A stretch of 64,000 nucleotides of DNA from an uncultured Collinsella sp. (GTDB lineage: Bacteria; Actinomycetota; Coriobacteriia; Coriobacteriales; Coriobacteriaceae), in NCBI GenBank assembly GCA_900540985.1, contig UQIC01000004.1, forward strand, positions 1 through 64,000, given 5' to 3'. Position 1 is the stretch's first letter. Every line of letters starts with the position of its first letter. Shown piece by piece: positions 1-7,609 of this stretch. The translations under genes and the position numbers were made by a program. A model generated the notes under the pieces. The model was given only the letters and a program-made list of their open reading frames with translations. It searched no databases and was not told the DNA's origin.

Positions 1-2
1 GC

Positions 3-536
3 CCGCTGTCCGTCTACGGCCAGACCAAGGCCGCCGGCGACATCGCCGTGGCCGGCTGCCCGCGCCACTACATCATGCGCAGCTCCTGGGTCATCGGCGA
101 GGGCCACAACTTCGTGAAGACCATGAAGGGGCTGTCCGACCGCGTAGCCGATCCCGAGGACAAGCTCACACAGGTCACCGTGGTCGACGACCAGCTGGGC
201 CGCCTGACCTTCACGCGCGACATGGCCGAGGCCATCTTCCACGTGCTGGGGACGCACGCGCCCTACGGCACCTATAACTGCACGGGCTCCGGCGCCGTGA
301 AGAGCTGGGCCAACATCGCCCGTGCCGTCTTCGAGGCCGCCAACGGCAACGGGGAGAAGGTCGTGCCGGTATCGACCGCCGACTACTACGGCGGCGCCGA
401 GGGACCCGTCGCCCCGCGCCCGGTCCACTCCGCGCTCGACCTTTCCAGGCTCGAGTCGGTCGGCTTCCACATGCCCGACTGGGAGGAAGAGCTAGGGGAG
501 TACCTCAAGACGCTCTGGTCGCCGCTATTGAATTGA
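3..536 (+). CDS. rfbD: dTDP-4-dehydrorhamnose reductase, C-terminal part (5' end outside window)
   Basis: An open frame enters from the left edge and ends at TGA 534-536. The visible 177 residues begin with a YxxxK motif (YGQTKAAGD), the catalytic Tyr/Lys of the extended short-chain dehydrogenase family. They continue with the RSSWV(I)GEGHNFVKTM segment and the DDQLGRLTF stretch typical of RmlD. RmlD performs the NADPH-dependent last step of dTDP-L-rhamnose synthesis in the cytoplasm. The N-terminal Rossmann half lies outside the window, so I cannot tell whether it is fused to an RmlC-type epimerase domain, as in some relatives. The polysaccharide export genes downstream fit a role in a rhamnose-containing surface glycan. 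Confidence 0.82.
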   Translation, partial: PLSVYGQTKAAGDIAVAGCPRHYIMRSSWVIGEGHNFVKTMKGLSDRVADPEDKLTQVTVVDDQLGRLTFTRDMAEAIFHVLGTHAPYGTYNCTGSGAVKSWANIARAVFEAANGNGEKVVPVSTADYYGGAEGPVAPRPVHSALDLSRLESVGFHMPDWEEELGEYLKTLWSPLLN

Positions 537-543
537 CGAGAGT

Positions 544-578
544 AAAAAAGCCGCCGTTCTTTAACGGCGGCTTTTCTT
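544..578. terminator. bidirectional intrinsic terminator between rfbD and the glycosyltransferase
   Basis: A 9-bp perfect stem (GCCGCCGTT at 550-558 with AACGGCGGC at 563-571) has an A-run on its left and a T-run on its right. It can therefore stop transcription arriving from both convergent genes. Confidence 0.85.
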
Positions 579-625
579 GTTGGTGGCTATCTGCGCAGTG
601 GTGCCAATAGTATTTTGCGGAAGAT

Positions 626-1597
626 CTACCTCTCGCTTGGCGTGGTGGCGGACCTGCCGGGCTGGTCGTCGTAGGCGTATTTGCTGTACACGTTGACCTC
701 CCACTGCTTTTTCTCAACCTTTGCCACAGAATCCAGGATGAATCCGGTCGCAAGGCTCAGACCGCACAGGAACATAAACGAGGCAGCGAGCATGGCGGTG
801 GGGAAGCGCGGAACGAGGCCGGTCTGAAAGTACTCAACAAAGATAGGAATGCCCAAAGCCAGGCCGATAATCGCGAATAAAAGCGCAACCAGGCTGAAGA
901 ACTTCAGCGGGCGGTAGTCCTTGAACAGCGTGCCGATCATCGCAACGACTTTAATGCCGTCGCTTACGGTGTTGAGTTTGGACTCGGAACCCTCGGGACG
1001 GTCGCGGTACTCGATGGGCACATCTTTGATGCGCCAGCGGTGATCGACGGCGTGGATCGAGAGCTCGGTTTCGATCTGGAAGCCCTCGGAAAGCACAGGG
1101 AAGGTTTTAACGAACGGGCGGCTCATGGCGCGGTAGCCGGTCATGACATCATCGAAGCTGTAGCCATAGATCCACTTGATCATGGCGCGGACCAGATTGT
1201 TGCCAAAGCCGTGGAAGGCACGCTTGTTTTCCTCGGCGTAGGTGCCGTTGGAAAGGCGGTCGCCTACGGTCATATCGGCCGTGCCACTGAGGATAGGCTC
1301 GCAGAGGGCTTTGGCCGCCTCGGCGGGGTAGGTGTCGTCTCCGTCGACCATCAGGTAGCAATCGGCGTTGATGTCGCGAAACATCTGGCGGCACACGTTG
1401 CCCTTTCCCTGACGGGGCTCAAAACGCACCGTGGCGCCGTGCTCGGTAGCGATGCGTGAGGTATCGTCCGACGAGTTGTTGTCATAGACATAGACCGTCG
1501 CTTGCGGAAGCTCGCGGTGAAAGTCGTCGATGACCTTACCAATCGTGAGCGCTTCGTTGTAGCAAGGGATGATGACGGCGATGGATTCAGAATTCAC
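626..1597 (-). CDS. family 2 glycosyltransferase with two C-terminal membrane segments
   Basis: The protein has 323 residues. A GT-A fold domain starts with VIIPCYNEALTIGKVI (about 8-23) and carries YDNNSSDDT and the metal-binding DGDD motif near residue 85, followed by MTGYRAMSR. This is the pattern of dolichol/undecaprenyl-phosphate-type sugar transferases. Two hydrophobic segments near 233-255 and 265-290 anchor the C-terminus. The start is GTG 1597 behind AAGGAG. It probably moves a sugar from a nucleotide donor to a lipid carrier or a growing surface polymer. The sugar and acceptor cannot be read from the sequence. It is convergent with rfbD and divergent from the ABC exporter. Confidence 0.8.
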   Translation of the reverse strand: MNSESIAVIIPCYNEALTIGKVIDDFHRELPQATVYVYDNNSSDDTSRIATEHGATVRFEPRQGKGNVCRQMFRDINADCYLMVDGDDTYPAEAAKALCEPILSGTADMTVGDRLSNGTYAEENKRAFHGFGNNLVRAMIKWIYGYSFDDVMTGYRAMSRPFVKTFPVLSEGFQIETELSIHAVDHRWRIKDVPIEYRDRPEGSESKLNTVSDGIKVVAMIGTLFKDYRPLKFFSLVALLFAIIGLALGIPIFVEYFQTGLVPRFPTAMLAASFMFLCGLSLATGFILDSVAKVEKKQWEVNVYSKYAYDDQPGRSATTPSER

Positions 1598-1627
1598 TCA
1601 ATGCTCCTTATACATTCAATCCTTGAA

Positions 1628-1633
1628 AGTATA
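1628..1633 (-). promoter_or_regulatory. candidate -10 box for the glycosyltransferase gene
   Basis: On the minus strand this reads TATACT, about 30 bases upstream of the GTG start at 1597. No good -35 box is visible at the usual distance, so support is modest. Confidence 0.35.
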
Positions 1634-1757
1634 GCCGTTTGGGCTTGTCATCCTAAGATGTGGGTTAGTTCTCCAGTTTTGTTGCGCGAATCGTTTGCAT
1701 GGCCGTCGGGTCTATACTGTTCGTTTGTCAACGATTACGAGTAAAGGAGTTGCATCC

Positions 1758-2603
1758 GTGTCGGATCAGACAAAGCAACAAGAAACTCGCAGTCTGCCTG
1801 CGACGTTTGCTAAGAACGAATTTGAGAAGGACGCGTTTATCCTTCGTCAGCTGGTTACCAAGGATTTTAAGATCAAGTATCGCCGTAGCGTTCTGGGCGT
1901 CGCATGGTCGGTGCTCAACCCGCTGCTGATGATGATCGTCATGGCCATCGTGTTCTCGACGATTTTTGCCCAGGGCCGCAATGGCTCGATTACGCCCGAG
2001 ATGTACCCGTTGTACTTGATCGTGGGTAACGTTACCTTTGCCGTTATGTCCGAGTCTACGAACCAGGCCCTGACGTCGATCGTGGGTGCGGCTCCGCTGC
2101 TCAAGAAGGTTAAAGTGCACCGCTGGGTCTTCCCGGTGCAGAAGGTGCTTTTCTCACTCGTGAACTTTGGCTTCTCGCTGGTCGCCGTAGCTATTGTTAT
2201 GCTGTGGTTCCGTGTTATGCCTTCTTGGCACCTTATTCTGCTGCCTGTCTGCCTACTGCTGCTTATGTGCTTCTGCATGGGCCTTGGCATGATGCTCTCC
2301 GCCCTCACGGTTTTCTTCCGCGATGTCATGCATCTGTGGAGCGTCGTCATCACGGCATGGACTTACATCACGCCCATCTTTTGGACGACTGACTTTATTG
2401 CGCAAATGCCGCATCTCGTGCGTATCTTGATGTATGCGAACCCCATGTACAACTACCTGCAGTTTATGCGCGATATCTTCCTGTTCCAGACTACGCCCTC
2501 GCTTATGACGTTTGGTATGTGCGTCGCTTGGGCGGTTCTTGCGCTTGTTATTGGCTACACCGTGTTCCATAAGTCCGAGCGCAAGTTCATCCTCTACATC
2601 TAA
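1758..2603 (+). CDS. ABC-2 type polysaccharide/teichoic acid export permease (Wzm/TagG family)
   Basis: The protein has 281 residues from GTG 1758, chosen because AAAGGAG lies 8 bases upstream; an earlier in-frame ATG at 1695 has no ribosome site. After a cytoplasmic N-terminus come the ABC-2 hallmark RQLVTKDFKIKYRRSVLGVAWSVLNPL and about six membrane segments. The FFRDVMHLWSVVITAWTYITPIFW region is typical of Wzm/TagG permeases that export lipid-linked O-antigen, teichoic acid or rhamnan across the membrane. The ATPase gene follows 11 bases later with overlapping control signals, so the two form an exporter. A -10-like TATACT lies at 1713-1718. The exported glycan is not identifiable here, but rhamnose is likely given rfbD. 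Confidence 0.85.
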   Translation: MSDQTKQQETRSLPATFAKNEFEKDAFILRQLVTKDFKIKYRRSVLGVAWSVLNPLLMMIVMAIVFSTIFAQGRNGSITPEMYPLYLIVGNVTFAVMSESTNQALTSIVGAAPLLKKVKVHRWVFPVQKVLFSLVNFGFSLVAVAIVMLWFRVMPSWHLILLPVCLLLLMCFCMGLGMMLSALTVFFRDVMHLWSVVITAWTYITPIFWTTDFIAQMPHLVRILMYANPMYNYLQFMRDIFLFQTTPSLMTFGMCVAWAVLALVIGYTVFHKSERKFILYI

Positions 2604-2614
2604 GGAGTGCTGTG

Positions 2615-3382
2615 ATGACTGAATCTGTTGTTGATTACAGCGAGCAGCCTCTGGCTGTCGAGGTCGACGACGTCACCATGATCTTTAACATGGCGTCCGA
2701 GTCGCTGACCAACCTCAAGGAGTACTTCATCAAGCTTGCCAAGCACGAGCTGTTCTTTGAGGAGTTTAGGGCGCTTAAGCACATCTCGTTCGATATTCAT
2801 CGCGGCGAGGTCGTGGGTCTGGTCGGCACCAATGGCTCCGGCAAGTCTACGATGCTCAAGATCATTGCTGGCGTGCTTGAGCCCAGTGAGGGCAGCGTTA
2901 AGGTACACGGTAACATCGCGCCGCTGATTGAGCTTGGCGCCGGCTTTGACCCCGAGCTGACCGCCCGCGAGAACATCTATCTGAACGGCGCTCTGCTCGG
3001 ATATACCAAGGAGTTCATCGATGCCAACTTTGACGGCATTATTGAGTTCGCTGAGCTTCAGAACTTTGTCGATATGCCGCTCAAGAACTTCTCCTCGGGC
3101 ATGGTGGCGCGTATCGCCTTTGCAATCGCGACGATTACCGAGCCCGATATTCTGATCGTTGACGAGACGCTGTCCGTCGGTGATGTGTTCTTCCAGCAGA
3201 AGTGCGAGGACCGTATCCAGCACTTTATCCAGAGCGGCGACGTGACGGTTCTGTTCGTTTCGCACTCTATGGAGCAGGTTGAGCGCATCTGCCAGCGTGC
3301 CGTTTGGATTGAGAAGGGTGACCTTCGCATGGACGGCCCGGTTGATGAGGTCTGCAAGGCGTACCGCGAGCAGTTCAACTAG
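2615..3382 (+). CDS. ABC transporter ATPase for polysaccharide export (Wzt/TagH family)
   Basis: The protein has 255 residues from ATG 2615, 7 bases after AAGGAG; a GTG at 2612 is too close to that site. It carries Walker A GTNGSGKS, a signature-like KNFSSGMVARIAF and Walker B DILIVDETLSVGD, as in exporters of lipid-linked polysaccharides. It stops after the nucleotide-binding domain. The C-terminal carbohydrate-binding domain found on some Wzt proteins is absent, so recognition of a modified glycan end is not expected. It pairs with the permease just upstream and energises export at the inner face of the membrane. Confidence 0.88.
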   Translation: MTESVVDYSEQPLAVEVDDVTMIFNMASESLTNLKEYFIKLAKHELFFEEFRALKHISFDIHRGEVVGLVGTNGSGKSTMLKIIAGVLEPSEGSVKVHGNIAPLIELGAGFDPELTARENIYLNGALLGYTKEFIDANFDGIIEFAELQNFVDMPLKNFSSGMVARIAFAIATITEPDILIVDETLSVGDVFFQQKCEDRIQHFIQSGDVTVLFVSHSMEQVERICQRAVWIEKGDLRMDGPVDEVCKAYREQFN

Positions 3383-3436
3383 GTTATAATTATTTGCGCC
3401 TGACAGGCTTGCGCTTGCTTGGGCGTGCGGTTATTT

Positions 3437-3513
3437 GCTCCATTAGCTCAGTTGGATAGAGCAGGGGACTTCTAATCCCAAGGTCGACGGTTCGAATCCG
3501 CCATGGAGCACCA
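3437..3513 (+). tRNA. tRNA-Arg (anticodon TCT)
   Basis: The cloverleaf has acceptor GCTCCAT paired with ATGGAGC (3503-3509) and D-arm AGCTCAGTTGGATAGAGC. The anticodon loop CTTCTAA gives TCT, the T-arm contains GGTTCGAATCC, and CCA is encoded at 3511-3513. It reads AGA, a rare arginine codon at this GC content. Confidence 0.95.
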
Positions 3514-3522
3514 TCGTTTATT

Positions 3523-3556
3523 AAGCCCGGACCGCTTGGTGGTCCGGGCTTTTTTC
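3523..3556 (+). terminator. intrinsic terminator after tRNA-Arg(TCT)
   Basis: An 11-bp stem AAGCCCGGACC / GGTCCGGGCTT with a 7-base loop is followed by a T-run. It lies 10 bases past the tRNA. Confidence 0.9.
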
Positions 3557-3588
3557 ATCTTGTGTGCTGCGAGTTTGAAGGGTTCGCC

Positions 3589-4575
3589 ATGGGAAGCAAA
3601 AGGCTAGACTGGATCGATATTGCAAAGGGGATTGCAATTACTCTAGTCATTGTGGGGCACACCGTCCCAAATCCCTCTCCCTTGCGGCACGCGATCTTCT
3701 CGTTTCACATGCCGGTGTTCTTTATTCTTGCCGGGTATACGTTTAGGCCGAAGCCGTGGCGTGAGCTGCTGAGTGGTTCGGTGTCGCGCCTGCTGGTGCC
3801 GTATGTGGTTCTTGCGCTGGCGTGGCAGGTGCCGACGTTCTTGATGAGCAGCGCTCCTTTGACGAGCGGTACTCTGGTTGCGGGGCTTAAGACGCTTGTG
3901 TTTGCCTCGGGCGTTGATGTGCCTGGGCTTGGCGTTACCGCTGTTGGCATGACATGGTTTCTGGCGGCGCTGTTTACGTCGCGCCTGCTGTTTAATGTGC
4001 TGGTGCGGCTGTTTGACGGGCGCGATGTTAGGGTTGTTTGGCAGGGCGTGATCTGTGCCGCGATTGCCTTTTGCGGTTTGTGCGTGTCTCGATTTATGGG
4101 TGTTTACCTGCCGCTCGATCTGGATCTGAGCTGCTACATCGCCTTGCTGATGTGGATTGGTTATACGGCGCGCCAAAGGGGGCTGGAGCCGAGCGCTAGC
4201 AAGCCTCTGCTGTTTATTGGAGCCGGTGTTGCTTGGCTTGTCCTTGCCGCGCTGAGTGGGCTTGAGCTCTCGAGCCGCCGTGTAGATGGGTTTTTGGTTG
4301 CGACAGTTGCCGCTCTTGCCGGCAGCTACTGCGTGTGCTGGGTTTCGATGGCGTTGGAGAAGTTGAAAGACGTGCCGGTTTTGGGGGCTTTTGAGCGAGG
4401 ACTCGTGTTTTGCGGACAAGCCAGTCTGGCGATCTTTGCGATCCATGCGGTCGATTGGTTTATTCCTTGGCAGACCATGCCTCTGCTTATGACGCTGCCA
4501 GCATCGTGGCTCTTCGCATCAATCGTGCGTTGCGCCTGCGATATTGGGTTGGCATACGTGATCAAGAAGGCGTAA
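3589..4575 (+). CDS. membrane acyltransferase, acyltransferase-3 family
   Basis: The protein has 328 residues from ATG 3589, preceded by GAAGGG; the longer open frame upstream runs into the tRNA terminator. It begins RLDWIDIAKGIAITLVIVGH, with the early histidine of the family, then FSFHMPVFFILAGYTFRPK, and has about ten hydrophobic segments. The family (OafA, WecH and similar) transfers acetyl or other acyl groups from the cytoplasm to sugars at the membrane. Its place beside the polysaccharide exporter suggests O-acylation of a surface glycan, which is inference. It appears monocistronic between two terminators. Confidence 0.82.
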   Translation: MGSKRLDWIDIAKGIAITLVIVGHTVPNPSPLRHAIFSFHMPVFFILAGYTFRPKPWRELLSGSVSRLLVPYVVLALAWQVPTFLMSSAPLTSGTLVAGLKTLVFASGVDVPGLGVTAVGMTWFLAALFTSRLLFNVLVRLFDGRDVRVVWQGVICAAIAFCGLCVSRFMGVYLPLDLDLSCYIALLMWIGYTARQRGLEPSASKPLLFIGAGVAWLVLAALSGLELSSRRVDGFLVATVAALAGSYCVCWVSMALEKLKDVPVLGAFERGLVFCGQASLAIFAIHAVDWFIPWQTMPLLMTLPASWLFASIVRCACDIGLAYVIKKA

Positions 4576-4576
4576 T

Positions 4577-4613
4577 AACAGTGGGGAGGACCAATCTGGC
4601 CCTCCCCACTGTT
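4577..4613. terminator. bidirectional terminator between acyltransferase gene and aroQ
   Basis: A 13-bp stem, AACAGTGGGGAGG with CCTCCCCACTGTT, sits between convergent genes. The right side is T-rich and the left has TAATAA. It probably ends both the acyltransferase transcript and the aromatic operon. Confidence 0.7.
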
Positions 4614-4636
4614 GTTTATTCAGTAGTGTTGCGGTC

Positions 4637-5074
4637 TTACTTTTCGAGATGCTCCCTCAGCAGCTCCAGCGCGTGGGTGTAACCCTGCAAGCCTTCGCCG
4701 GTGATGGTGGCGAAGCAGGCCAGGCGGGCGTAGCTTACTTTGCGGAAGTCCTCGCGGGTCTCGACAGCGCTGATGTGGACCTCCACAGCCGGGATGGCGA
4801 CGGCTTTAAGGGCATCCAGGATGGCCACGCTGGTGTGCGTGTAGGCAGCCGGGTTGATGACGATGCCGTCGACCTTGCCGTAGGCCTCCTGGATCTTGTC
4901 GACGATGCTGCCCTCGTGGTTGGACTGGAATACCTCGATCTCGTCAAATCCCTGTGCGGCTCCTGCCTCCTGGCAAATTTGGACCAGGCGGTCGTAGTTG
5001 TCGCTGCCGTAGATGCCCGGCTCACGAATGCCGAGCATGTTGAGGTTGGGTCCATTGATGACGAGAGCTTTCAT
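4637..5074 (-). CDS. aroQ: type II 3-dehydroquinate dehydratase
   Basis: The protein has 145 residues, the normal size for the small dodecameric type II enzyme. It starts MKALVINGPNLNMLGIREPGIYG, with the lid tyrosine, and contains FQSNHEGSIVDKIQEA, INPAAYTHTSVAILDAL and VEVHISAVETREDFR, which include the active-site Asn and His. It dehydrates 3-dehydroquinate to 3-dehydroshikimate, step three of the shikimate pathway. The start at 5074 is fixed by homology and a purine-rich site; an upstream in-frame extension has no family similarity. It is the last gene of the aromatic operon, separated from aroE-K by a palindromic element. Confidence 0.95.
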   Translation of the reverse strand: MKALVINGPNLNMLGIREPGIYGSDNYDRLVQICQEAGAAQGFDEIEVFQSNHEGSIVDKIQEAYGKVDGIVINPAAYTHTSVAILDALKAVAIPAVEVHISAVETREDFRKVSYARLACFATITGEGLQGYTHALELLREHLEK

Positions 5075-5116
5075 GGTTGCTTCCTTTGCGGTTGGACGGG
5101 CGGTGAGGCGGAACGG

Positions 5117-5157
5117 AAGACCACCACAAAGGTGCCTGTCCCCTTTGTGGTGGTCTT
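5117..5157. repeat. perfect 16-bp inverted repeat between aroQ and aroE-K (REP-like or hairpin)
   Basis: Arms AAGACCACCACAAAGG (5117-5132) and its exact complement (5142-5157) flank a 9-base loop. The core AGGTGCCTGTCCCC recurs with two changes on the other strand at 45653-45666. It could act as an mRNA hairpin inside the operon, which would limit downstream aroQ expression or protect the mRNA, or it could be a dispersed palindrome. Confidence 0.7.
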
Positions 5158-5159
5158 TG

Positions 5160-6410
5160 TTAGAGAGCGGGTGGGAGGGTGTCGAGGACGGCGCGGGCGG
5201 TGTTGGCGGCGCAGTCGCGCGAGTCGATGATGTAGTCGGCCCAGGCGCGGTAGCGTGGCATGCGCTGCTCGGCGAGCTTGTCGATGCCATCGCGGGCGGT
5301 GATGGGGCGACCCTTGTGGGCGAGTTCGTCGAGCTTACGGTTGAGCATCACGATCTGGCTGTTCTGGTGCAGCAGCGGATAGTTCTCGTCGCGCGTGACC
5401 ACGCCGCCGCCGGTTGAGAGCACCAGGCCGCTGCGCTTGGAGATGTCGGACAGAGCCGCCGTCTCCTGCTCGCGGAAGGCTGCCTCGCCGCGCTCGACGA
5501 TATAGTCGGCACAGGGCATGCCCAGGCGTTCCTCGAGGGCGCGGTCCAGGTCGATGTGCTCTCGTCCCGTGCGTAGGGCAATCTGCTCACCCACGCGGGT
5601 TTTGCCCGAACCTGGCATGCCGATCAGGGCAATGTTTTGCTCACGGCGGGACAGACGCTCCGTTACGTCCAAGATGCGCTCGCGCGGGGTGGCTTGGCCG
5701 GTATAGCGCTCGACGGCCTGTGCCGCTTGGGCCACGAGCATCAGCAGGCCGCCGATACAGGGGATGCCGCGGCGCTCGGCCTCGAGCATCAGACCCGTGC
5801 GGGCGGGATTGTAGACAATGTCGATGACGCCCTCGAGCGCATCGAGTCCTTCGAGCGTGCAGGGAGCGTCGGGGCAGTGGGGGAACATGCCGGCGGGCGT
5901 GCAGTTGACGAGCAGCGCCGCGTCGGACTGCTGCGCGATGTTGCCGTAGTTGACCTCGCTTGTGCGGCCCACGGGCACCACGGTGGCTCCCAGGTCGCCG
6001 AGCACCATGCTTGCCGTGGTGCCGGCACCACCGGTGGCTCCGAGCACGAGGGCCTTCTTGCCGGCAACCTCAACCCCCAGCTCCTCGACCAGGCACTGAA
6101 AACCAAAGTAGTCGGTGTTGTCGCCGCGCAGGCGACCGTCAGGCAGACGTGTGATGGTGTTGACGTTGCCCATGCGCTCGGCCAACGGACTCAGCTCGTC
6201 CAGGTATTCCATGACGGCACGCTTGTAGGGGATGGTTACGTTGGTACCTTCCCACTCGTCGCCCGTCATAAAAGCCTCAAGATCCTCGGGCTCGCGCTCA
6301 AATCGCACGTACTCAAGCCCAGCGAGCTCTTTGTAGATGGTCGGGGTGTAGCTGTGGCCCAGCACGCGGCCCAGCACGCCGTAGGGGCGGGTTGCGGCGG
6401 TATCGGTCAT
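5160..6410 (-). CDS. aroE-aroK: fused shikimate dehydrogenase-shikimate kinase (AroE-AroK)
   Basis: The 416-residue protein carries two consecutive enzymes. Residues 1 to about 250 are shikimate dehydrogenase: VLGHSYTPTIYKEL binds shikimate, NVTIPYK holds the catalytic Lys63, GDNTDYFG follows (Asp100), and GATGGAG (124-130) is the NADP-binding loop. Residues from about 257 are shikimate kinase: Walker A GMPGSGKT (264-271), HIDLDRALEERLG, ERGEAAFREQE and STGGGVV. Together they turn 3-dehydroshikimate into shikimate and then shikimate-3-phosphate. The ATG follows pheA with no gap (its stop is 6411-6413), and GAGGTG lies just upstream, so the two are translationally coupled. Separate genes are the usual arrangement; this fusion is supported by one uninterrupted frame. 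Confidence 0.95.
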   Translation of the reverse strand: MTDTAATRPYGVLGRVLGHSYTPTIYKELAGLEYVRFEREPEDLEAFMTGDEWEGTNVTIPYKRAVMEYLDELSPLAERMGNVNTITRLPDGRLRGDNTDYFGFQCLVEELGVEVAGKKALVLGATGGAGTTASMVLGDLGATVVPVGRTSEVNYGNIAQQSDAALLVNCTPAGMFPHCPDAPCTLEGLDALEGVIDIVYNPARTGLMLEAERRGIPCIGGLLMLVAQAAQAVERYTGQATPRERILDVTERLSRREQNIALIGMPGSGKTRVGEQIALRTGREHIDLDRALEERLGMPCADYIVERGEAAFREQETAALSDISKRSGLVLSTGGGVVTRDENYPLLHQNSQIVMLNRKLDELAHKGRPITARDGIDKLAEQRMPRYRAWADYIIDSRDCAANTARAVLDTLPPAL

Positions 6411-7556
6411 CTAGAGCACCTCCGTGTAGCTGCCAAAGTAGGTAAAGCTCTCGCACACGTCGTCGATGGAATCGAGCAGGTCGTCGAGGGCCTTGCTGCC
6501 AAAGGGGCAGTCCAGATCAAAGTAGAACATAAACTCAAAGTCGCGGCCGGGGATGGGGCGGCTCTCGAGCTTGATGAGGTTGATGTTGAGTGCGTAGAAG
6601 CGCTCGAGCACGCGATAGAGGGCGCCCGGCTCGTTGGCCGTGGTGATCATGAGCGAGGTACGGTTGGCACCGGGATAGACGCGTGGCTCGCGGCTGATGA
6701 CGACAAAGCGCGTGTAGTTGTTGTCCGAGTCCTGGATGTTGGACTCCAGCACCTCCAGGCCATAGAGTGTCGCGCAGCTGCGCGATGCGATGGCGGCAAC
6801 ATCGGTGCGCCCGGAGCTGGCGACCATCTCGGCCGACATGGCGGTGTTGGGGTACTTGGTGGCGTGCAGGTCGTGGGACTCGATAAAGCCGGCGCACTGG
6901 GCGATGGCCTGGCCGTGGCTGTAGACCTCTCGCAAATCCTGCAGCTTGGTGCCGGGCTTGACGAGCAAGTTGTGGTCGATCTTGAGGCGCAGCGAGCGCA
7001 CGATATGGAAGTCGAACTGTGCGAGCAGGTCGTAGACGGCGTTGACCGATCCGGCGGTTGAGTTTTCGATGGGCAGCACGCCAAACTCGCAGAAGCCGTC
7101 GCGCACAGCGCGCATAACGCCTTCAAAGGTCTCGAAAAACGCGATGTCGGGCACGTCGAAGAGCTTGCACGCGGCGATTTGACTGTAAGCGCCCTCAACG
7201 CCCTGGCAAGCGACGGTGGCAGTTTGAGGGAAGGGCGTGTCGGAGGCTGCAGCCGTGGCGTGGGCCTTTTGCGAGACGGTGATGCCCTTGAGTTCGTTGA
7301 TGTAGCGCTGCTGCTCGGCCTTGCTCATGCTCATGAGGAGACGGAACAGGGTGATGGTCTGCGCCTCGTAGCGCTCGGGTGCGCGGCCGGCGAGGTTGTT
7401 GAGCTTGGAGCGCTCACGGGCGGGGTCGAAGACGGCCTTGCCCATCTCGATTTTTGACTTGGCGACTTCGGTGGCAATGTCCATGCGCTCGACAAAGCTG
7501 TTGAGCAGCGTGGTGTCGATGCCATCGATGGCTTGGCGAATATCGGCAAGGTCCAT
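6411..7556 (-). CDS. pheA: bifunctional chorismate mutase-prephenate dehydratase (P-protein)
   Basis: The protein has 381 residues. Residues 1-90 form an AroQ-class chorismate mutase (IRQAIDGIDTTLLNSFVERM ... FDPARE). Residues 110-290 form the prephenate dehydratase domain, with GVEGAYSQIAA, LPIENSTAGSV and the catalytic DNNYTRFVVISR. The C-terminal ACT domain has the phenylalanine-binding GALYRVLERF and the ESRPIPGRDFEFMFYFD motif, indicating feedback inhibition by phenylalanine. It converts chorismate through prephenate to phenylpyruvate. The ATG at 7556 follows AAAGGGG. The 53-base gap to aroC upstream holds a near-perfect palindrome. Confidence 0.95.
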   Translation of the reverse strand: MDLADIRQAIDGIDTTLLNSFVERMDIATEVAKSKIEMGKAVFDPARERSKLNNLAGRAPERYEAQTITLFRLLMSMSKAEQQRYINELKGITVSQKAHATAAASDTPFPQTATVACQGVEGAYSQIAACKLFDVPDIAFFETFEGVMRAVRDGFCEFGVLPIENSTAGSVNAVYDLLAQFDFHIVRSLRLKIDHNLLVKPGTKLQDLREVYSHGQAIAQCAGFIESHDLHATKYPNTAMSAEMVASSGRTDVAAIASRSCATLYGLEVLESNIQDSDNNYTRFVVISREPRVYPGANRTSLMITTANEPGALYRVLERFYALNINLIKLESRPIPGRDFEFMFYFDLDCPFGSKALDDLLDSIDDVCESFTYFGSYTEVL

Positions 7557-7578
7557 GGAGGCCCCTTTCGCGTAATGG

Positions 7579-7599
7579 CTGAGTTGACAGTCAACTCAG
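7579..7599. promoter_or_regulatory. 21-base palindrome in the aroC-pheA gap
   Basis: Two perfectly complementary 10-base arms (CTGAGTTGAC and its complement) flank a single central base. It is the only sizeable gap inside the operon apart from that before aroQ. It may be an operator or a short mRNA hairpin; no U-tract follows on the minus strand, so it is not a normal terminator. Confidence 0.55.
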
Positions 7600-7609
7600 G
7601 TGAGTCGGG

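Noticed and set aside
5637..7061. Long plus-strand open frame opposite aroE-K and pheA
   Set aside because: It is antisense to two clearly conserved enzymes, has no ribosome site and no recognisable domain; such frames are common in GC-rich DNA.
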